Shown here piece by piece: positions 44,609 to 57,900 of a DNA stretch of 64,000 nt (positions within the stretch are counted from its first letter, which is position 1; each line of letters begins with the position of its first letter). Position numbers and translations under genes: made by a program. The DNA is from Lunularia cruciata (taxonomy: Eukaryota > Streptophyta > Marchantiopsida > Lunulariales > Lunulariaceae), in assembly GCA_948567375.1 (NCBI GenBank), contig OX419759.1, forward strand, positions 62,586,593 through 62,650,592. Reading direction: 5' to 3'. Below the pieces are notes generated by a model. The model saw nothing but the letters and a program-made list of their open reading frames with translations. It was not told the origin of the DNA and made no database searches.

Positions 44609-45585
44609 GACATTCTAGAGCGCTGAGATACAGATTACACAGACGCAATTGTGATATTCTATTGACCGTATTGCTAATCGAAGGTGTGGAAATCTGAAGC
44701 ATCTGTCAATGGTGGACACATGTGAGCGCCCGCCTCCAACGAAAACAAACGCTCAGTACGAGCCCCAGCGCAGAATTCAAATTCATGCGGGAAATAGAAG
44801 TCGTTTATGTCTGGCTGGCTCCTTAGCGTAACGTAGCCAGTCACAAAGTCTGGGCTACTTGCCAGTCCGGTACCCTCAATATCGTAGTCACCGAGTCTTC
44901 GTTAGTAATGCACCTCATACACCAGGTTCCACTTCGACAGTAACATCGTATACTGTTGTAGTACTGTACTATACAGTTATGTAGTAATTGGAGAAGGTCT
45001 CAAATCACATTTTGTATCACCCTTGTTTCCACTACGTGGTCGCCTGTTTCTCTTTTCCTTTTTATCTTCGCGAAACATATTGTCAAATTAGGGAGTTTCA
45101 ACTTTCATTATAATGGAATCGGTGAAGAAATGACGTGACATCTATAATACGTTACAGGAATGATGTGACGTCTAGAAGATCGATTCGATTTAACCGAGAC
45201 TCATGGATTACTTAAGGAAATTGATATCTCCGCACCATTTATTATATTTCCACACCTCCACCTATAATTTCCCGTCAAGTTAGAGAGTTCTAAAGTACGT
45301 GACGATTCCACATCCCTCCGAAATTTGGCTGCTGGAGCTAAAAGGAGGTCGTTTAGTTGGTAAGTCGCGGCTTCCTAAAAAGAGGTCGTTTCGTTGGTCA
45401 GTCACGATTTCCTTCACTGTGCGTTGCTCCATTTGTTTGATCTGGATTTCTAGGTAACCTTAGGGCTTATCAATTTTGTAGTTTTTCATAGGGTTTAATT
45501 TATCTTTTCCTCGTTGTTCACAGGTTTTCAGAAAAATCATGATTGTTCCAACCCAGTAATGCATAGGAGAAGGGTTTAGAAGGGG
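44609..45585 (-). promoter_or_regulatory. Upstream region of NCAPG2, with short direct repeats
   Basis: No gene is recognised. Two bZIP-like TGACGTGAC / TGATGTGACGTC elements lie at about 45131-45175, and a 32-bp direct repeat (GAGGTCGTTT.GTTGGT.AGTC) lies at 45345-45376 and 45382-45413. Both are about 1 kb or more upstream of the start codon, so a regulatory role is unproven. Confidence 0.35.
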
Positions 45586-45683
45586 AAAGGCGACCGCGTA
45601 GGAAAAATGAAGGATGGGAAGACCCATCAAGCCGTACAAGGGAGAGAAAAAAAAAGGTAACATGGGGCTAGGCCCCATGTTTA
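45586..45683 (-). mobile_element. Non-LTR retrotransposon 3' tip fragment with palindrome
   Basis: On the minus strand this reads GGGGCTAGGCCCCATG-like palindrome, CTCTCCCTTGTACGGCTTGA, GGTCTTCCCATCCTTCA, CTACGCGGTCGCCTTTCC, which is the same 3' tip as the large copies. The palindrome CATGGGGC-TAG-GCCCCATG (45661-45679) has perfect 8-bp arms. Only about 100 bp of the element is present. Confidence 0.8.
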
Positions 45684-45724
45684 GAATACCTTGAAGTAAA
45701 CAAATTCTCCTCGAACAATGATAA

Positions 45725-45913
45725 TCATAGTGGCTCGAGCCAAGCAAATTCATACGTACTTCCATTAAGTCTATTGATAGACACGGGTTTGTTGGAAGTT
45801 TCTATAAGTCTCCAGCCAACAGAGGCCAATGCTTCTGCACACAGGATATGAAAAGGAGTATTGTTTTCGTTTAGAGCTTCGATAAGGTTGAGTGCACTAG
45901 TATGGCAATCCAC
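45725..45913 (-). other. Unrecognised 62-codon open frame
   Basis: The frame reads with a natural-looking residue mix (ALNLIEALNENNTPFHILCA, then EALASVGWRLIE), less biased than its AT-rich surroundings. It sits between a non-LTR tip and the 5' end of the large non-LTR copy. It may be a captured exon fragment or chance; I do not recognise it. Confidence 0.25.
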
Positions 45914-45914
45914 T

Positions 45915-48900
45915 CACTTTTTTTGAGAGAGGAGGTAACGAATGAAAGAATATCACAGAGTTTTAGAGAGCTCACCCATATATAGGACATGAGTGAATAG
46001 TCTATCAGTTCGTTGTTCAATTTCAATTCAATTGATATCTAGATTGAAAGACATGGAGAATTGATAGAAAGTTATAAGGATTTTTAGATTTTTAATGGTT
46101 TAGAGTGATAACTTCATATTGAGGGTGATGAGTCCAAATTTTTCATTTCTAATCTCTTGGTATTCATGCTTGAGTTCTATGAGAACTTAGTTGGAAATTT
46201 TTTGAGATGGAATTAAAACTTATGCAAATTTACAATTTTTAAGGTTCAGAGAGATTGTATTTACTCTTGTGTGTTGGGATGTGAGGGGTTGTGATTTTGC
46301 ATGTATGGGGAGATATGGAGAGGAGCATTGTATGTTACAATTTTTATTCTTGTGCTAACCATGGCTACATTTCCCCATGTAGGACCGCCTAGAGGAGCTT
46401 GTGATACACCATGCACGATGTATCACCGAGGCTTTACTTCACAAGGGGTCAAGACCTATATGGGAAATATGCAAAAGGACTATGATTGGACCACTTGGGA
46501 TACTCACATGAGGTGAGTGATCACATTGCTAGCAGTGATACTTGAGATTTTGTACTTTCCTCTATCTGTTTGTTGACCATTCTAAGGATACCAATCAAGT
46601 CGTGGGAAAGGTTAGAATCTTGAGCGGGTTGTATCTTGGGGTTATTTGAGATTGGTTTTCCATGTCCATGTCTATTCCATAAGCTATCACATACACTCCA
46701 TGATAAGGCTAGATAGGATTTTTTCCTACCACTTGACCGTTTGGCCAATGATCCCCTAGACAAATTACCATAGTTCTTATTCCTCTTACTCCCTTGATGT
46801 GCCTTCATTATGCTAGAGGGGGGCATGCATGGCATAGAGAAGTGGCTGCTAGATTTTGTCAATTTTGAGTTGAGGATTGGGTTGCCCTATAGGAAGAGTC
46901 AATAAGGGTACACATTTTAGGAGACAAGTTTTGCCACAAGATACCACAAAGTCCACTCAACGGTGTACAACATTGGGTCAAGTAGGAGAGTTTAGTAGAG
47001 CAACACTAACGTTACATCCTTTGTTTATGGCTAATCCCAATGATGAGACTATCCTTACGTTACAACGGTGTACAACATTGGGTCAAGTAGGAGAGTTTAG
47101 TAGAGCAACACTAACGTTACATCCTTTGTTTATGGCTAATCCCAATGATGAGACTATCTCTTCCCTATGCTCACTACATCCTATGGTAGGAGAGGGAGTA
47201 CCATTGGAGGTCTTAGATTATCTTTATCTTTATATTTATATTATTAGATTATTATTTGAGCAACTTTTATATCTTGATAGGTCATTTTTTGCATAAGCTT
47301 TGTGCACTACTCCTCGCCTCTCCTTAGGAAGCTTATCAAGGATGGTATATGAGCATCTTAAAGATTACTTTCAGGTAGATGATTCTTCTAGTGGATTTAC
47401 CAAGCTAATTTAGGTGGTAATAATGGTAGCAAGTGGATATATTCCTATGTTAGTTAGTCAGGTGTTAGGGGCTAGTTGAATTCTCATGATGGAGAAGGGC
47501 ACAAGGTGCATTACACCAATTGCTATTGGAGAGATCATTTTGTGCTTGATTAGCCACACCATTGTTCTTCAATATCAATCTCACTTCTGAGAGCACCTCA
47601 GTTCACATCAATTTGGAACTACATCAATCTAGAGCTACACTTGGATGTTGTAAGGTTATTTCCTTATGCATTAAGGCACTCCTAGATATCCATCTAGAGT
47701 GGGTTGTCTTACAAGTAGATATTGAGAATGCTTTTAATAGTCTTTAATAGTCTAAGAGAACTTAGGGAGCTTGTGGATCCTTGGTGAGTCTCATTCTTTT
47801 GTGTGGGCATTCTATGGCTTTCATGCTTCCCTTTACTACCAACATGGGTAGTCACATGTAGGAGTCACCGTCTTGGAGTCAAATATCAATACACAACAAG
47901 GAGATCCTTAGGGCGACCTTTGTTTGCCATGGCTCACTTTAGAGCTCTCTTATCTATTACTTTCAACCATAGGTTTGCAATCTTCCTTGATGGAGCGATA
48001 GTGTGAACATATGCTACATTCTCTCTTAGTTGACTCATCCATTCGTTGTACCATTAGCGCACATCTTTGCTCTTGCTCTAGCAAGAGCACAAGCTCTTGG
48101 ATCCTAGCTCAACCATGCATTAGGGCATTCCGACTTGCACAAACCACCTTCTCTACAACAATGAGGTTTTGCCTAAGTTTCGTCTATCCGTTTTCATTTT
48201 TGTTACTCACTTGTGAGTGTGGTTCACACTAGTTGTAATAGCGGTCTAGATGACATAATGTTCTTTTGGAGGATAGAGGATAGCTACCAATGATGCCATC
48301 AAGGATATTTTGTTTGCTATGGCACAAGAGAGTGGATACCTTGCTTAGAAGGAGCACTTATATTTTTTGCATACAATACGTGTCAAAGCAAACTCATACT
48401 TGGTTCAAGGTGATCAAGTGATAGAGGCAGATGTTGTGTTGCAGACTCTATATGTGATGCAATTTGGAAGGAGAGATTACTTATCCTCCTAGATGGGTGG
48501 CGAGTGGAGCAACAACATGCAAGATCTCCAAGTATAAGGTATGTAGCGAGGTCACCTCTTTGTTCTTCTTGCCTTGGAGAAATATGGAGCAATGGATACA
48601 ATGTATGGCACATTTATTAGGGGAGTGTGTCAGAGCTTATCATTTAGATGCCAAGGGTACACTCTCACTCTCATACTTTGTAGCATACTTTGGACAATTT
48701 GTGTCCACTGCTCAATAGAGAGCATTGGTTGGTGCAACCCATAAGAGAGCAATCACTCTAGGTGATGTTTCTTTGGATGCTCCAATAGTTTGTAGACCTT
48801 ACAACTTGCATAGCTTGGATATCTTAGGTGCAATAGGGCAGATTTCTCATGTAGATTGGTGCTTAGCTCCATTTTACCTCTCTTGTCTCTTCCTTGTACA

Positions 48901-48948
48901 TATTGATGGGTCTTCCAATCCTTCATGTATTCTATGTGGTCACCTTTT
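45915..48948 (+). mobile_element. Non-LTR retrotransposon copy A (zinc finger, reverse transcriptase, C-terminal block), decayed
   Basis: The 5' edge (about 45915) is set by similarity to the inverted copy B near 60260. At 46380-46516 lies a decayed C2H2 finger block (CDTPCTMYHRGFTSQGVKT). At 47160-47410 comes the N-terminal part of the polymerase (LFEQLL, LDRSFFA). At 47690-47750 comes RT block VVLQVDIENAFNSL, and at 47910-47955 GRPLFAMAHFRALL. At 48006-48850 lies the C-terminal block (TNDAIKDI, FAMAQESGYL, then TTCKISKYKVCS). The DDTHI active-site block and about 0.9 kb around it are deleted near 48003 relative to copy B. A 96-bp in-element duplication lies at 46958-47158. It ends at the family's 3' tip (CTATGTGGTCACCTTTTC). 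Stops are frequent, so it is dead. Confidence 0.85.
46958..47158 (+). repeat. Perfect 96-bp tandem duplication, period 105 bp
   Basis: The segment 46958-47053 (starting CAACGGTGTACAACATTGGG) is repeated without change at 47063-47158. The 105-base period is a multiple of three, so the frame is kept across both copies (CTTLGQVGEFSRATLTLHP occurs twice). The lack of differences in an otherwise decayed element points to a recent event. Confidence 0.95.
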
Positions 48949-49944
48949 CTCTTATAGAGGTAAAAAATTTCACCTATAGAAACTGTTCAATAATGATCAA
49001 GCTCAAGTCATCACTTTTTCCTTTGTTTCTAAAAGAAATTCATGTTGTAATGGGTTATACATTGCAAGAGAATTAGGAACTTGGAAATATGAATTCAAAT
49101 ATTTGCTACACCAACTTGCAATTTATCTCCACCTAATAACCCTCAATTTGGTCTTTAGATCTTGTCACATTAAAAAGCAAGTGCATGGATAACAAGAAAG
49201 TCCATAATTTGTTTTTTTAAGTGTTTGATTGGACCCAAATGAGAGTTTATTTTTTGTTCACATCATAGGACTTTGAATGCCTATGAAGTAAAGCCCTTCT
49301 TTGGTCAATGTAATAATTTTATTGAAATTAGTACAGACCACCTATATATTATATAATTCACTTTTCTAAAACAAATGTGAAACAACCATTAAACCTTCTC
49401 AAGTTATGAACTACACGTGCAACTAATGCCAAAGAAAGCAATTGGCTTGTAAATGACTTCACAAACACCATGCTAGTTGTATCTAGCTGCTCTTGATAGG
49501 TACTTGAGAAATGACTTATGGTGTCAAAGCCTAGATAAGAGGCCACGGCCATTTCTCTTTATGTTATGATCCAACAAAGAAATAGAGGTGCTTATGCCCA
49601 TTAAAAGTCAAATCATGAGAAGATACAATTTGGGTCAAGAATACCATCCCAGCTATCACTCCAACATAATTTTTGAATATTTCTCATTGATGTTCTTAAG
49701 AGTAATCCATTGCCCATGCAAAGGCAAAGAGCAAGCTTGTAAATTCATCTAACATAAAATTGTGACAAATTGAATAATTCTACATGCACATGGGCAAGCA
49801 AAAGGACTCATTACTTGGGCTAAGCATGCAGTTGTCCATAATGGAGTTAGGTCTCCTAACTCCAAACACCTTTTAGTGAATATGCAGTATTGCAGAGCAA
49901 TGGTTTTGAAGGAGGTTTTATAGGTGGCATTGTAAAAGGAAAAG
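48949..49944. other. Spacer between the two inverted non-LTR copies
   Basis: About 1 kb of AT-rich DNA separates the two 3' tips. A minus-strand frame at 49358-49552 (MVFVKSFTSQLLSLALVARV) has no assigned family. Nothing else is recognised. Confidence 0.5.
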
Positions 49945-51166
49945 AAAAGGGTGACCACGTCAAAAACATAAAAGATGAGAAGACCCCATCAAGCCATACA
50001 AGAGAGAGATAAAAAAGGTAAAATGAGGCTAAGCCCCAATGGATTTTATATGAGAAAGTTGCCCTACTAAACCTAAGATATTTGAGCTATGCAAGTCATA
50101 TGGTCCACAAACAACTAGTGCATCTAAAGAAGCATCACCTAGTGTGATTGCTCTCCTATAGATTGCACCAGCCACTACCCTCTGTAGAGCAATGTGCACA
50201 CACTGTCTAAAATATGCTACAAAGTATGAGATTGAGAGTGGTACCACTTGGCACCTAACATGATAAGATCTCGTGCACTCCTTGACAAATGCATTGAATG
50301 GCATGTCCATTGCTCCATATAACTCTAAGGCTAGAGGAACAAAGAGGTGACATTGTTGCATGCCCTATACTTGGAAACCTTGCAATTTGCTACTGCACTT
50401 GCCACCCATCTAAGAGGATGGGTAATCACTCCCTTCAAATTGTACACGCATAGGATTTGTAACCCCGACATCTGCTATTCTAACTTGATCATCTTGGACC
50501 AAGTATAAGTCTACCTTGACATGTGTCGTTTGCAAAGCATATGAATGCTCTAAGCCAAGCATCTACTCTCTTGTGCCATAGCAAACACTATGTCCCTAAT
50601 AGCATCATGGGTAGCTATCCTCTGTCCTCCAAAAGGACATTGTGTCATATGGAACACAACTACATCTAGTGTAGAACCACACTTACAAGTAAGTAATGAA
50701 GATGCAGATGGGTGGACCAAACCTCATCATTGGAGAAAGTAACTAGTGTGAGCCAAAATGCCCTAATGCACGGTTGAGCTAGGATCCAAGAGCATACACC
50801 CTTGCCGGAGCAAAGAGTAAAGATATGCTTTAGTACCCCAAAGAATAAACGAGTCAACTAAGAGAGAATGTAGCATATGCTCACATTATTGTTCTATCAA
50901 GGAAGACTTTAAACCTCTAGGCTAATCTAACAATAGTGAGGCAAAAGATAGAAAGTCCTTGTGTGCCCGTGAGGATAGACTATCTCTTATTTGCCGCAAT
51001 AACATCTAGAGAGACAAGGATCCTTCCTCCACCTCTGTCACATAAGTCTCCAAAACTGGCCTATCAACAACCAAGAAACAAGAGGAAAGTAGGGGTGCCA
51101 AGAGAGCCCAACTACTCAAAAATGTTATAGGTGCCATCTCCTCCATAGATAGCAAGCCAACCCCAT

Positions 51167-51922
51167 TGTAATACCAAGAGCTAGCCATATGATCTAGATG
51201 TGAAAATAGGTCTAGTAACATCTAGAATGATGTTATACATGATGATCAAAATAGATTAGATAGAAGTATCACAAAAAGGATACTTCTACTTATAGGGTAG
51301 AAATTGAAATAGACTTGAAAACCTTAGAACCAATAGTTAGACATATGATTTAAAGGTGAGAATTGGTTTGGTAACATCTAGAAGGATGTTACACATGATG
51401 AATTGAATAGATCAGAAAGAGTTCTCACTAAAAGGGGACTTTTACTAATAGAGTAGGAATAGAAATATACTTAAAATCTTTGATAGCAATTTTGGAGGCC
51501 TAAATGGATGAATTAGGCCTCAAAAATATGCAAATTCCCTTCCCCCTAATGGAAGAAAGGCTGGCCTTCCCTCCCCCTACTTTGTCTCATTGAGAGCTTT
51601 TCAACAGTACCTCACCCATGTGATTCTGAGATTCCTATAAGAAGATTCTCTAAAATATTCCCTCTGGTCAAAGCTTGTTTGACCAACCAGATAGGACCAA
51701 GACCGACATGTCACCCATCCAAGTAAGTAATCCAAGAATGGAGCTTGCTGACATATCACCTATCTGTGTGTCTAATCCTAAGGTGGAGCTTCCTTGGAGG
51801 AGATCCTCTTTGTCTATATAATAAAGAGAAGGTGCTCCTTTAGGGCATCGGAAGTTTGAGTGTGAAATCGTGTGTTTCTCATGGTGTGTTTCTTCTTTGG
51901 TCTCATATCCTCGGAGTATTAC
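51167..51922 (+). repeat. Solo LTR of the chromovirus family, nested in non-LTR copy B
   Basis: The sequence starts TGTAATACCAAGAGCTAGCC and ends CTCGGAGTATTAC, like the LTRs at 607-1320 and 58354-59116. It contains the same two internal units (about 51210 and 51361). No internal retrotransposon sequence is attached. Flanks are CCCAT on the left and CCCAC on the right, consistent with a worn 5-bp target duplication. It probably arose by recombination between the two LTRs of a full element. Confidence 0.85.
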
Positions 51923-53236
51923 CCCCACCACATGAGATTGGCAGAGCCATCTATCTACGTGCCAAATCCCCTATTACACACTCAAATGTCTGTGGTCCAA
52001 TAACATCACCAAAGACTCCCATGATCCTCCTATCAAAGGCTCTCAAATGTCATATGAAGGACAAGGAAAGGGGATCTGTGTGGATGAGGTAAGTCGGTCA
52101 ATGAGCAATGCTAGAGGAGAGTATACCAAATGTCACTTGCATATCTCCTAGTAACAAAGGTCATCCACATGGAGAACATCCTCTGCAAGGGTAGTGTTTA
52201 AGAAGCATGTGATAAAATCCTTAGATCTTACTCGCACTCCAAGAACACCAAGGCCATTTGAAGAAGTGATACACCCCTTTGGAATCTCAAGGTGGGGAGT
52301 GATATCTAAAGGGGACCATGCTCTACACTTTGACACCTTGACTCTCAAACCTACTAGATGTAGCTTAGTTGTCAAGTGGTCAAAGGCATGCCTAAACTAA
52401 TCTACAAGGCCTATGATGTGTGTATCATCTACCAAAGAGTGAAATACACAACTTTGCATGGCAAAAGTAGTAGATAGGAGAGCTCTAAAGTAAGCTATGG
52501 CAAATAAGGTCCCCCTAAAGGATCTCTCTAATTTGTACCAACAATTGACTCCAAGATGGTGACTCCATCTTGTGAACAATCACATTGGTAGTAAAGTGAA
52601 GTAGGAGAGCCACAATGAGACCACACAAAAGGAATAAGGCTTGCCAAGGATCCATTAGCCTCCCTTGGCTCTCTAAAGATAGATGCTTGAGATGTTATTA
52701 AAAGTATTCTCAACATCCATGTGTAAGATAACCCACTCTGGATGGATATCATGAGTGCCTTAATGCCTAAAGATATAGCCTCAAATCCTCTACTCCAAAC
52801 TAATGTGGATTGAGGTGTTGTTGAAAGTGAGAACTATGTTGAAAGACAATGGTATGACTGACTAAACAAAAATAGATCTCTCCAATAGCAATTGATCTTA
52901 TGCTCCTTGTGTCCTTCTCCATCGCAAAATGTCAACTAGCACCTAACACCAGCTAATAGACATAGGCATGTCTCCTTTTGCGACTGTTGTAGCCACTTGA
53001 AACAACTCAATAAAACCACTTAAAGGATCATTTGCTTGAAAGTAATCTTTAAGATGATCATATACCATCCTTGACAAGACTTTTGAGGAAAGGCAAGGGG
53101 CATTATACAATGCTTGTGCAAAAAGTGATCTATCAAGACAAAGGTTGCTCAAGCTGATGATCTAAGACTTGTAATGGTAGCCCTCTACTGCCATAGGATG
53201 TAATGAGCATATGGAACAGATAGTCTCATCAATAGG

Positions 53237-53510
53237 TGTAATACCAAGAGCTAGCCATATGATCTAGATGAGAAATTTGGTTTGGTAACATCTGGAATGA
53301 TGTTATACATGATGGTCAAAATAAATCAGATAGAAGTATCACCAAAAGGGTACTTCTACTAATAGGGCAAAAACCAAAGTAGACTTGAAAACCTTAGAAT
53401 CAATAACTAGACATATGATTTAAAGGTGAGAATTGGTTTGGTAACATCTAGAAGGATTTTACACATGATAGATTGAATAGATCAGAAAGAGGTATCACCA
53501 AAAGGGGACT
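53237..53510 (+). repeat. Truncated 5' LTR of the chromovirus
   Basis: It matches the first about 275 bp of the 3' LTR at 58354, then stops abruptly at AAAAGGGGACTT and joins gag-upstream sequence. The remaining about 490 bp of LTR and the primer-binding site are missing, so a deletion removed them after insertion. Confidence 0.85.
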
Positions 53511-53843
53511 TAGAGTTCATGGATATAGTGATGAATTTGCCAACCCAATGATTTTACCGGTAGTGATTTATAATAGAGAGTGGGACTTGACAATCTATAT
53601 TTTGTTGTGATGGATTTGAATGTCCCAAATCCTTTCCTTTTTAACACTCAAGTAGAAATTCATTATGTAGTGAGACAAAAAGATGTTTAGAGATTTCATG
53701 GTCATGAATTTGGTGAGGAACATTATCAACAAATGGTAGCTTTGGAGGTCCCAATGGTAGTTCTGATAGTTTGTGCACCCTCCAAAGTGATCATATTAAC
53801 TCTCTATTGAAGTAGACACTAGCAATTGAGTGTTGCAGAAACC

Positions 53844-54800
53844 ATGGATCCATAGTTGCAGGAGTTGGTGCAAGGAATGCAGGGGATGTTGAATGAATTT
53901 CAAGATATTAAGATGATCATGGAGGCATTACAAGGTCAAGTGCAGACCCTTAGGAAGTATCAAGCAATGCAAGAAGAAGAGTCATCTCAAAATCCAATAC
54001 CTACGATCGAAGTACTTGGAGAGGCACCCGTGCCTACAAACCTAGTCAACAATGAAGCCACATTGCTATTCCGGATGAAGAAGACATGCAACATCAAGCC
54101 TTACAAGGGGCAATGTACAATGGGAGTAGTGGAGAACTGGATCTTACAAATGAACTGATATTTCCAATTGTTCTCAACAGAGATCATTAAGCATGTTGCA
54201 AGCGTGTTTGCATGTGGGTACTTGACCAGTAAAGCCCTCACATGGTATGATGCTTGAGAACGATCCATGTTGGCAAAGAGAAGAGAGGTCACGTGGACAA
54301 CAATGCAAGAAGGATTACTGAAGAATTTCTAGTACGTGGATTCCGTACAGATGACCTAGATCCGACTATGAGGATTGAAAAGAGAAGAACAACCTGCAAG
54401 ATTATGTGGAGGCATTTTTGGATCTACAAGTCGTAATAACCAACATGAGTCTAGTAGAGGCTCTTGACAATTTCAAACAAGGGTTGAAGGAGCAGATTTG
54501 CCAAGAAGTCATGATTCAAAATCCTCACACGGTATATGAAGCCATTACTTGTATGCAAAGAATAACAGGAGCATTGGGTGGAGGTGAAGGAGTAGTTCCA
54601 CCTCAACATTATCATGCAAAAATGCCACATATGGGTGCACCTGTATGGATGGAATTGGGTAACCTTTGGTTTCAAGACCAAGGAGCACAACCGCTTCAAG
54701 GAGAGCGTGGATGGGTAGAAGAACGGAGAGATGGAGTCCCACAAGGAGATGGAACTTGAGGAGAACAACATTGTTGTTACAATTTTGGCCATATTGGGCA
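53844..54800 (+). pseudogene. gag: Chromovirus gag, broken
   Basis: After ATG at 53844 a TAG follows three codons later. The frame then reads a coiled, Gln/Glu-rich segment (VQGMQGMLNEFQDIKMIMEA), a retrotransposon gag core (ENWILQMN, ALTWYDA), a FLDLQVVITNMSLVEALDNF block and a worn zinc knuckle at about 54768-54810 (CYNFGHIGHIYQLS, where the second and third ligand Cys positions are Phe and Tyr). Several stops and shifts make it non-functional. Confidence 0.8.
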
Positions 54801-54999
54801 CATCTACCAACTATCGTGCTTGTCTTCCCAGAGGCCCTCAACCTTCATATAGGCAATCTTTGAACAACATGGAGAGATGCACTAAAGAGGAGGAGGTGGA
54901 AATCCCTTTGGAAAACAAAGATTGCCAATAAATGTACCTTACGGCCTTATTGGCTCAATAAGGAAGCAAAAAAGCGAGAGAAAGAAGATTATGAGAGCG

Positions 55000-57900
55000 C
55001 AAAGGTCCCAAAAGGCAACCTCCCAATTGATTCTCATGAATGGGGTCCTAGAATGTAATCAAGTGAGAGTATTTAGTAGATCCGGGAGCAACAGAGAATT
55101 TCTTGTCTCACTTTGTTGCAATAAGATTAGGAATGGATCTAAAGAGAGATGAGAGCAAAGAAGTAGAGCTACTTAACCGAAAAATAGAGAGAATTTATTC
55201 ATTTCCTAGATAGGTAATACTCTCAGTAGGAGAATATCAAGAAGCAATTGAGTAGTGAGTGATACAATTAGCTCATTATGATGCAATGTAAGGCATTCCA
55301 TGGACGGAGCATTACAACCTTATGGTAGATTGGTTGAAAAAATTAATGAGAACCCACAAATGGTCAATTAGTGGGGTTAAAGAAAAATCACACAGGCAAG
55401 AATAGCCTCTCTATGTCATATGGACAAAAGCTATATGTAAGACCAACAGATGTTTCATGGGTCTAATAAGAGAATTCTAGAGTGCACAACTTGATAGACA
55501 AATTCCTGAGAAATTGAAGGATGTGGTAAATGAGTTTCAAGATGTCTTTCCCAATCATCTACTTACAAGATAACCACCAAAAAGGAGAGTAGATCATAAA
55601 ATTGACACACTCCCGAGAAAGACACCTCCTTGTAAGGCCCCATATAGCCTATCACCTAATGAGTTGGAGGAGTGTAAGAATCAAACTGAGGATATGCTGC
55701 AAGAAGAGTTCATCCAACCCAACGTATCACCATATGGGGCTCCTATCTTGTTTGTGAAGAAGAAGGATTGTATAATGCGCATGTCTATCGACTATCAGGG
55801 CCTCAATCATCAAACAGTGAAGAAAAAATACCCCTTACCTTGCATGGATGACATGTTTGATCAACTCAAGGGAGCAAGACACTTCACCAAATTGGACTTG
55901 CGGAGCGCTTACAATCAAATCCAAATTGTAGAGTGAGATGTGTACAAAACTGCCTTTCAAATTAAGTATGGCCATTTTGAGTATCTCTAATGCCTTTTGG
56001 CCTCACCAGTGCACCGGCCACTTTCATGAGTCTAATGAATGACATATTTTGTCCATATTTTGTCCATATTTAGATAAGTTTGTTATTGTCTTTCTATATG
56101 ACATCTTAGTATACAATAGCACAATGACAAAACACAAACAACATCTATGAGAAGCCCTCCAGATTCTAAGATAGAATCAATTGTATGCCAAACTCTCAAA
56201 GTGCAAGTTTGGCAAGTTTGAAATAGACTACTTAGGGCATAGAGTAAGTGCAGAGGGTATTCAAGTATTGACAGATAAAATAGAGGTTATTCAAAAATGA
56301 CATGCCCTAGAAGATCAGACTTAACTCAAGAGCTTCTTGGGGTTGACAAGATTTTGTCATCAATTTGTCAAGGATTTTGCCAAGGTTGCATAGCCTTTAA
56401 TGACACTTGGCAAGAGGAAGAAGTGGACATGGGGAAGCGCACAAGAGTTGACCTTTCAAGAATTGAAAGTTGCCTTGCTACATATACCAATCTTGAAGTG
56501 GTATGACCCAAAATGTCCAATCAAGTTGGCTATAGATGCATTAGGTGTAGCAATAGGAGCAGTCCTACAACAAGAGTGGCATGACGGATGGCATCAAATT
56601 GCATTTTTCTCTTGAAATTTGTTATTGATAGAGCGCAACTATCATACCACAAAACTAGAAGAGTTGGCCATTGTCCTTGCAACCAAGCATTGGAAGCACT
56701 ATCTGAATAAGAAGGCATTTGTAGTAGAGACAAACCACAAACCTCTAGTCTACCTTGAGACACAAGAAGATCTATCTCATCACTAGATTCAATGGGCAAA
56801 GTGGCGACAACGCTTCAACATGACAATCACTTATGTGGAAGGTAAGAAGCAACTTGTAGATGCATTCACTTGCATGCCAATGATAAACAATTTGGTGGTA
56901 GAGGTTAAGATTAACACTAAATTCTGGCCAAAGATTTGAGCTACTACAAAAACTGATCCATAGATTGTAGGAACACAATCATCCAAAGACGTCACCAACA
57001 CCCAAGGACTCACCTTTCATGATGGCAAATTATGGATCCCAAATGTCCCAAAATTACACACCACCATTCTAGTAGAATATCATGATTTGGCCATTGCGGG
57101 TCATGTTAGAGTGGACAAGACCTTAGATGTAATCCAACGCCGTTACTATTGGCCCAAGATGAACAATGACGTGATGGACTACATGCGCAGCTGCCTACTC
57201 TGTCAACAGAACAAAGCTTCTAATCAAGCTCTTGTAGAGCTCCTATACAAAGTTGGGAACAAGTGAGTATAGATCTTGTGTATGAATTACCCAAGACCAC
57301 CTCACGGTTTGATTCCATCATGGTCTTTGTGGACCGGCTCAACAAAATGATTCATGAATGATTCAAGAATGTTATCGCTCCACAACTAGCTCAATTATAT
57401 TTAGATGCAATCTTCTCTCACCATGGCTCGTCTCGAGTACTCATCATTGATAGAGGCACTCAATTCACCAATTTGTTTTGGAGAACACTCTTTGGTTTCT
57501 TCAAAACCAAGTTGGCCATGTCCATAGATTATTACCCCCAAACAGATAGACAAATAGAGCGAGCTAATTGCATTATTGAAGACATGCTACACGACTTCAC
57601 CTTAGAGGAGTAAGAGAGGTGGGACACCCTACTCCCATTGGTGGAATTTGCTTACAATAATTTGGTGAATTTATCCACCCATGTCACTCTGTTCTTCCTC
57701 ATGTGTGGTGAGCATCCCTTCACACCTTCTAGCTTGATGAGGATCCATCTGGTGGCTACCATGGTCAATGCAGTCAACACATTTGTTTCTAGAATTCAAC
57801 AAGATGTGGAGCGCGCCAAGCACAAATTGCAAATTGCACAAAATTGACAAAAGTAGTATGATGATGCACACCATAGGCACATGGAGTTCAATGTTAGGAA

